The notes under the pieces were generated by a model. It saw only the letters and a list, made by a program, of their open reading frames with translations. It was not told the origin of the DNA and made no database searches. Shown here in pieces: positions 1-9,000 of a stretch of 64,000 nt of DNA. Source of the stretch: Nocardia testacea NBRC 100365 (lineage in GTDB: Bacteria > Actinomycetota > Actinomycetes > Mycobacteriales > Mycobacteriaceae). The stretch lies in contig NZ_BAGJ01000082.1 in NCBI RefSeq assembly GCF_000308775.1, positions 17,368-81,367 of the forward strand, read 5' to 3'. The position numbers and the translations under genes were made by a program. The first letter of the stretch is position 1. Each line of letters opens with the position of its first letter.

Positions 1-3000
1 AGCACGCTGAGTCGTGCACGCTCGGGCCTGCCGATCAGCGAGAAGACCCGGCAGCGGCTGGCAGAGGCTCCGGAAGACGGCGTGGTCGCCAAACCACGGG
101 TCACTCTGGCCGACGTAGCGCAGCGTGCCGGTACCAGTGTGACCACCGCCAGCCGGGTGCTGCGCAACGAACCCCAACCGGCGGGCGTGACGCAACGGGT
201 GATGGCAGCGATTGCCGAACTCGGCTATGCGGCAAGTGTCTACACGCGCCGTGCGGCGGAGCCCGCACCGCCGGCCCGGTGGAGTCCGCCGCGCCGCGGC
301 GGTGGTCGCCGGCCCGGCGCGGGTTTCGACGGTGTCGACGCATTCGAGGAGTCCCGCGATCCGCGGGAAGATCTGGGGCTGCCGATCCGCAGGCGTCGCG
401 TATCGGGGCCGAGGTATGGACCGGAAGTCTTCTTCGCCCGCGATCCGAGAATCCCCCGCGGCCTCGGTGCGCGCGCGGACGAGCAGGTGCCGAGGGACGA
501 CGGAGCGAGAACGAACCGTGCCGCCGACTCGCGGCCCGGACGCGAGTCGGTGTCGTCGGCCTCCCCGGAGCAATGGCGGGCACGTTACGAGGTGGACGTG
601 ACGCAGCGGGTCGCGGCGGTGCGTAACCAGAGAGTCGTCGCCGAGCTCGTCGGTGAGGTCTTCCGGCGCGCGGGTACCCGCGCCGCCCAGCGGCCCCGTG
701 CCCAGGACATGCGGCAATGGCTGTTGTTCCTGGTCGACGAAGTGCTCACGGTGCCGGTCGAGTTCGTGCGTTTCCGCAATGCTGTCGAGAGAGCGGCCCA
801 GGGTGAGGTGCGCAGGGCGCTGGAGCAGGCGAGCTATCCCGAGTTCCGAAGGGCGGTCGCCGAGCTGCGCAAAGGCCGCCGGCGAATGCTCATGGCGCGA
901 TACGGGGCCAATGGTTCGGTTGAGGCCGCAGCCGCCGCTGTCGGTGTGGGTGCGGACGTGGTCGTTCGGGTCCTTCCGGAAATACTGGGTGAGCTGGCCC
1001 GTGCACTGAGCGGTGATCTGCCCGCCGAGTCACTCGACGACGCGGAGGGTTTCCCCACCCAGGGCGCGGCGCTGGCGGAGTTGCTCGCGGGGGGAGGGGT
1101 GACTCTTGCGATGGCCGCCGGCCGGCTCGCGCCCGCGATCGAGGTATTGCGAACGGCCCGCGACCAGCATCTGGATCTCTTGCGCCGGCTTGTCGAAGAG
1201 CTACCCGAGAAGGCCCGCGACACTTTCGTTCCGTGGTTTCTGGGATACTCGGTCCCCGAGATCGCCGAGGGCGAAAAGCGCAGCCGGGACACGATAGAAC
1301 AGCGGTTGAATGCTCTTGTCCCCGACCTGGCAGCACAGCTGTCCACCGCGATGGCGAATCTGCGAGCCACCGCTCCCGCACCACCTACTCTCGCGGATAT
1401 TGCACGAGAAGTGGGAGGCTCGAAAACAGGCGTCTCCCTGGTGCTACGCGGAGCGAGGTCGCAGGACACCGAGTACGCACGGAAAGTTGTTGCCGCCGCC
1501 GCTCGTCTCGGGTACAGCCCACCTGGTGCGCGTGGCAGCTCGGCCGAGTCGAGGCCGCGCGGCACTTCGCGACGGCCGGGACAGGGCAACAACCGTGACC
1601 TCGCGTGGGCGGCCTGGCGTGCCGATGAGCAGCTCTGGGAACGGTGCGTCACCAAAGCTCTGGACAAGCAACAGCAGCGGTGCCTGCGGCTGATCGTCCG
1701 CGACGGTCTGTCGATCCGGGATACCGCACAGGTCATGGCCCGGGGGGAACAGGCGATCTCGCGTCTGTACACGGATGCGGTGGATCGGTTGGCGCCTGAG
1801 ATCCTCGACGCATTCACCGATCGATTCCCGAACCTGACCGAGATCAGAATTCCGTCACGAACCGACGTTGCCCGGGCTGCCGGTGTGGATGCGAAGACCG
1901 TCTTCAACGTGTTGCAGGGCAGAAGAGCGACCGACACGGCTGTGGCCGCAGCAGTGCTGTCCGCTGTCGCCCGGCTCGGATACCGGGCGCCTCACTACCG
2001 TGGTGCCACGGGTGCCGAGAGTCTGTTGCGATCGGCGGTGAACGGCGACCCCGCGGCATTGGGTCTGCTGCGCGCCCGCTTCGAGTCCACTGTTCACGCT
2101 CGACTGCTGGTTGCGGGCGTGAAGGAGAAGGCGGTACCCGAGGTCGTCGAGGAAGTCTTCGGCTATGCGGCACAACAACTCGCCGCTGTGCGGCCGAATC
2201 AGGACCTCGAGGAATGGTTCCGGTCGGTCTCCGATAGAGTGCTGGAGCTTCGCCGCCTTCGCGCCCGAGTCGGCAGGGCATCGGCTGCCGACACCGCTTG
2301 GGTGTCCACCCCGGAGTACCGGACGGTAACGACTGTCGACCTGGCAGCAATGGAGCGGGCGCTACAACACAGGCTTCCAGAACGACAACGCCTGTGGCTG
2401 CTCATGCGTTTCGGCCAGAGGAATGTCGCTTCGCGCACCACGATTGCCGCGAAGGCCGGATTTCTCGCGGATGCGGGCGAGGAGGCGGTCACACGTTTCG
2501 AGCGCCGCGCGCTACGCGCCTTTCTCGGCGCGGCTGCCCAGGAAGAGGCCGAGAGCACAAGTGCGGCCGTCTTCCCCGAATCCAGCCGGAAGCTCTACGA
2601 TCGGCGCTGGCATCATCTCCGGGCCGCTGCCCTGGCAGGCGTTGCGGGTGCGCTAGGGGAACAACTGCGCTTCGCGGAGCTCCGGCAACACCTGCACCAT
2701 CTGTTCGTGCTCGGGGATGTCGAGCCCGGGGGCGGGGTGTTGAGCCGGGCACTGGCTGCTGCCGGTCGATCGGCATGGCACCGGGCCATGGAACATTTAT
2801 CGGCCGATCAGTACGCGGCGATATCGGGAATGGCGGAATCGGCCACGGCGGAGGCGGTCACCGCTCGAGATCGAGCGACGCTGCGCCGGCTGGCGTTGAC
2901 GCTGGCCGCCGAACGGCACAACCCGGCGGTGGCGATGCTGGACGCCGGTCGATACGACCGGCTCCGGCAATGCGTGGACGAATTACCGCCCGCGCTGCAG

Positions 3001-6000
3001 GAGGTCGGGTCGCACTGGTTCTTATACGGCAGAACGCTCAACGAGATATCGGTGGCGACCGGAAAGAGCCGCAAGCGGGTCCGACAACTCTGCGGTGCCA
3101 TGGTACGGCAGATGGTCGATCGACTCTCGGGTATCGAATTCATGACTCACACCGAGTCTTCCGAGATCATCGTGCAGGCGCTGAACGAAGACTCCGATGC
3201 GCTGCGCTCCTACCGGCGGTCTTTCACGCCGCAGCAGTGGAAATGTCTCGAGCTGGCATACCTGCGCGAAACTCCGGCAACGGACGGTGAAATCGCGGGT
3301 GCGCTGAATATTTCGGTCAAAGCAGCGGACAATCTGCGGCGGCGTGCGGTTGTTCGTGCCGCCGAATTGCTGACCGTCGGACGCGCCGATACGGAGATGT
3401 CCGCCGAGTCGGCGAAACTCCCCGCCACCGGTGGGCCGGAACTCGACTTGGTCCGCAACACTTCATCGGACACTCTTCGGCTCGCCATCCGGAAATTCAC
3501 ACCTCGCCATCGTGAGTTCATCCGGCTGCGGTTCCTTGTCGATCGGCCGCTGTCCATCCCGGACATCGCGAAGCAGATGGGGGTGTCGGAGGCCGCCGCG
3601 GGAGCTCTGCAGGACCGGTTGGTTCCGAAGATCGCGACAGCGCTGACAACCGGCGAAGTCTCCACTGCCGGGGGACGGGCGCTGGCACTGGTGATGTCGG
3701 AGTGGCTGGATGCTCGACCCGCGTTCCGGCGTGCCTTACGGAAACTGCCGGCCGACGAGCGCGCGACCATCGAATTGCGGATCGTCCAGGAGAAGACCCG
3801 TGACCAGATGGTGGCCGCTCTCGCGGGAACCGGGCGCACCCCTCAGGGCCTCGCCCAGCTCTACAAGCAGGCGGTGCGTCATCTCGCCGAAGAGATCACC
3901 GGGTTCCGACGGCGCCTTCCAGGCGACGCGATGGAGCGGATCGAGGCGGCCGAACGTCACGACCGACCAGCGCTCGAGCGATTCGTCCGCGAACTGAGTG
4001 CCGAGGCGGTCAGCGAGGACGAGCGGCGATACCTCGAATTGCGTTACCTCGACCGCGCCGCACCGGACGATATCGCCGTCGCGATGGGCAAGACCACGAA
4101 CTCGGTCAACCAGCTGCGGCGGCGTGCGGTGGTGAAGCTCGCGGATCTGCTCGTCGCCGATCTGCTTCCCGGCCCGGCCGCCGGCAAATACACGGTTCTC
4201 GATACCGTCCGCCCGGTAACGGCTGCCGACGTCGCGGCTCTCGCCGGCGTGAGTGTCACCACCGTGCACCGCGTGTACCGCGGCGTGGTCGCTTCACCCG
4301 AGGTCAGCTCGGCGATAGATCGGCTCGGCTTCCGGGGTCGGGCCCCCGGAACGCGACCGTGGTCGTTGCCGGACCCCGCCGCGCCGCATACGACAGCTAC
4401 TCGGACCGCGCCGTCGGTCGTGGCGTCCGATGGGGGCGGCGAGTACGCCGCGCCCGCCGATTCGACCGGTGCGCGCGATGCGGGGCATCTCGCCAACACT
4501 CCTACGGCCGGTTCCGACCTCGGCGCGCCGCCGGCGAAACCCGAACCCGTCGCCGGCTCCACGCCGGCGAGCCGTGCGCGCCCGCCGGCCGCACCGGCGG
4601 AGGTTCGCGCCGTGCTCGGTCCCCTCGCCCGCAGATTCCGGTTCAGCAGACGTGGGCGCGTGCGTTTTCTCGGTGGCGGCATGGAACGCGCCGAAGCCGA
4701 GGCGTTCGAGGCGCAGTTCACCGCCCTGCGGCCACAGTTCGAGGCCGTCGGTGCGCAGGACTGGTACACGCACACGCTGGACCGAGTCCATCGCAACACC
4801 GAGACCGCGCCGCTGGCGCGTTATGCCAACAGGTACGGCCTGGAACCCGAGCGTGACGATGAAGGGGAGGCCCTGCATCCGGACGAGGGCATAAACGGAC
4901 GCGTCGCTGCCGATGGCACGTTGTCGTTCGAGATATACGGCTCGGATCGCACACCACCCGGTCGGACGATGTTCGAAGACCTCTGGAGCGCGGTCGGCGG
5001 TGCGGTGACCCGTATAGGCGCCACCTGGCGGGCCGGGACCGGCCTGACCGACAACCTCGACACGTTCAACCGCGGTATCACCGGCGGGCTTTCGATCAGC
5101 GAAGCCGCCTTGGCCACCTGGACCGGGAAGATGGCCGCGCGCCGGGGATTCACCGAGGTAGTCGTCGTCGCGTTGAACGGCCCCGAAGGCGCCTACGACG
5201 ACGTGCGGCTGTTGTTCGTGGCGGAAGGCACATCGGACCGGCACACGGCGGCAGTCCCCTATGACAGGGCCCGGACGGACCCCATGGTTGCCCCGGAGGT
5301 GGACACTGACGGGACCGCTCGGCCGGCGGCCGGACTCGAAGCGGAGATGGAAGCCGTGTCCCCGGCAGACGAGACCGAGGCCCGCCGTCGCGGTCTGTCC
5401 CCACGAGACCCCGCCGCCACCAGGGCTTCCGCAGCAGAGCAGGCAACAGCGAAGCCGGCTACCGCCGGCGACAGCCGCGCGACACCACCACCGGCGGGGG
5501 CGGTCGTTTCCGGGAATGGAACCGGAACGCGGGCGGATTGCGTGACCCGGGCATCGGAGGACTACTGGGCGACACTGGGGGTCGAACCTCCGGCGGGTGT
5601 GTACGAGCCGAATCTGGGCGGAGTGCTGCTGAAGGATGTGTCCGGGGTGGTCGGTGCGGGCTGGGATCCCGGCATCACCTCGCTGCAGCAGGCGAAGGAT
5701 CGGGTGGCGCGGACCGGCAAGCCGATGATCGTCGTGGTCGTGTACGAGGGTGCCGACGGAGAGGCACCGCGTTGGGGGCACGCGGTGAATGTGAAGCGGG
5801 CAGCCGATGGTTCGGTGGTGGTGCACGAATCCGGTGTGGACGAGACCGAATGGTCGCCCGCGGCCCCGGTGGCCGCGGTTCTGGGTATGCGGATCGCGGA
5901 GGGGCCGCACGATCGGGTCGTGACCGAACTTCCGGAGCATGCCCTTGGTTTCGAGGAGGTGCGGATCGGGCTCCGGGCGGGGCTGGCCGCGCTCGGTCCG

Positions 6001-9000
6001 GAAACCTTCGCGCGCGTGGACGCCGCCAAAAAGGAACTCGCCGCGTTACCCGGCTATTGGTACATCTCCGACCTGCCGATGCCCGAACCCGGCGACATGT
6101 TCGGCGCCGATTGGGTCAGTAAACGGGGAGAATGGCTGAGTGCGCTGTTCGACGGGAAATTCGATGAACTGCGCGATATCGAATTCACCGAGAAGGACAT
6201 GCTCGAACTCGGCCGGATCGTCGAGCGCTTTCCGGTCTACACCACGCTGGCGTTGATCGTCGCGGCCGGACTGTCGGTCGATCAGCTGGTGCACATTCGC
6301 AAGATGGGCTGGGGGCAGCTTTTCATCCGGCAGACGAAGATCACGCGGGAGGGCGAGACGATCAGCGTCTGGAAATTCCGGACGATGCGGAGGGGCAACC
6401 CGCTGGAACCGAGCAGTCGGAAGATCGAGGACAAGACCACCCCGGCTTCGAGATTCGCACGCAATACCTCGCTCGACGAATTGCCGCAACTCCTCGCGAT
6501 CGCGGCCGGGACGATGCAGTATCTCTCCGGCCGCCCGCTCCTGCAGGAGGACCACGAAAGGATGAAAACCGTACTCACTTCCGAGGAGTACGAATTCTGG
6601 AACGACCATCTGAAGAACGACCTGTGGTCGGCGCTGCATTTCCCGGGTTGCCGGGCGCACGAACCCGAGAGCGAAACATATCTGCGGGCAAGGTATCTCG
6701 CTGCCTATATCTGGTCGAATATCGGCAGCAGAGCCGCCCAGGAATACATGATGAGGATTGTCGACCGCTACCTGGCCGGCGTGGTCGCGCTGGAGGCGCC
6801 GAACCTGCTGATCGGCACGGCCGAGGATATTCTCCGGGGCATTGCCGGCCTGCTACCCGGCAGCTCGGGGCAACAGCTGCTGAACGTTGCGGATCACGTG
6901 GCCGGTGATCCGTTGAGAAGCATCGCACAGACGATTCGAGGCACCGCGAATCGCCTGGCAAACCTGATGTATCCGATGCCGAGTGAGCCCGAGGCGGCCG
7001 GTTTCGAGCGGAAGAAAATGCTCGCGGCGATCGACTTCGTCGAGGGCGAGATCGCGGAAACCGACGGGTCACTCCCGGATCCGGGCAACGGGACCGAAAG
7101 GACGAGAACCGAACCGGACGCGGAGTCGAAGATCGGTCGGGATTCGCCGGCCGACGAGGTCGCCCGTTCCGGGCCGGCACCCGGGACACGCGGCGAGGGA
7201 CTGTATTTCCCGCCCGTGGTCCACGGGAACATCAGCCTGCTCCGACCGGAGGACGTGCTGGATTCGAGCCGACTCGTCCGCCAACGGGACCATGTCGTCG
7301 CGGGTGTCGTCACTTCCGCGACGGTGTCGACCGGCGCGGATTCCGCGATATCCCTGGACCTCGAGGCCGTCGAGGTCGAGGGGTCGTTCCATCCCAATGT
7401 CGAGCAGGCGCTCGGCGGACCGACCCTGCTGCATCTCCGGGTCGGCGAGCTCGCCGTGGAATGCAAACTCTGGTATCGCATATTCGATTCCGGACGAATC
7501 CAGGTGCTCGTCTTCTACAAGGACGCGCCCGATACGACCGATATCGATTTCCGCACCCTGACCAGAGCCGTCGATACCGCGTTCCGTGGCAGGTTTCCCG
7601 GCTCATCCATAGAAGTCGAGGAATACCGGGACGACGGAACGGATTTCCGGCGGCGGTATATCGGCCCCGAGGAGACGGCGGCGTCTCGCGCGCAGTGGCA
7701 CCTGGTCGAAGGAGCCCGCGACCTTCAGCACCGCCGGGCCGGCCTGACCGTGGGTTCGGCGGGACAGCCCGATGAGGTCCGGGCCCGGGGTGCGCGTACC
7801 GCCGCCGACGGGGTGTTCGCCCTGCTGAGCGAATGTGGCTGGGGCGATCCGGATCTGCTCGGCACCGTGGAGGACGCTACCTTCGATCTCGTCGACGAAG
7901 CGTTGAGCGCCGGCGACGGTGAGGTTCGGGTGACCGTCACTGTGACCGGCCGAGACCGCGCGGTCCTGGTCGAGGTCGCCGACAACGGCGTTGCGGAGCC
8001 TGCTCCGAGTACCCTGCGAGGCGTCGGCGACCACGGATTCCGGATGTTGCCGGCGAGCGCCGGCCGGGTCCGCTGGTTCCGGGCCGGGCCGGACGATACG
8101 CGGGGGAACGTGGCCGGAGAACCGGCGATTCTTCCCGCCGGGTCCCGCCGCGAACTCGCGCAGGACACCGATCAGGACAGCGATGGCGGCCGGGTGGTCA
8201 CGGACGGGCGGACCGATAAGCCTGGGGAAGCGGAACCGGCCCCGCCGTCCACGCCGATCCCATGGCGCCCAGGACATGGGCGGACCCGGCAGATGAACGA
8301 CTGCGTAGCCGCCGCCGCGCGGTTCCTCTGGGCCCTCGGCAACGATCGGGCGGCCGCCCCCGCCGACGGGGCCCGGGACTGGCGGGCGCTACAGACCGCC
8401 ATCGACGCCGCACTCCAACCGGTGCCCCTCGTCCGGACCGCGGTGGGCTCCGACCCGCTCCGGTTCGTCGCCGACGCCGTGACGGATCCGGCAAACGCGC
8501 TCGATTCCGCCGTCGTGCTCGTGGACGACGGCGAGCGCATGCACACCTACGTGGTCACGAATATCGGGGGCATCGCCTTCGTCCACGACACCACGGTCGA
8601 CCGGGCGGGCACGGAGCCGGAACCGGAGGGAGATCTCGTTCCCAGAGTGCGGTCCGTGGACGACTGGGTGCAGCCCTACACCCGGGTCCGACGTGCCCAC
8701 GTCGCCTACTTCACCACCGATGAAAGCGGCCGGCTCGAGGATGTCCACCGGGATACCGGGTGGGACACCGGGTGGGCGCCGCCGCGCGACGGAGAGATCA
8801 CCGGGCCACCCACCGATCCGGACCAGCGCACACCGGAAGAGCCGGAGCCCGAACCGGAGGTCGCCGGAGGACTTCACGATTTCCCGGGCCGGCCGAACCC
8901 GCGGTCACCCGAATCCGGGGAGATCGGCGCGCCGACTCCTACGACCGGGCCGGGCCGTGGTGAGCGACCTGGAGCATCGGCGCAGTCGCGGACTACCGGC

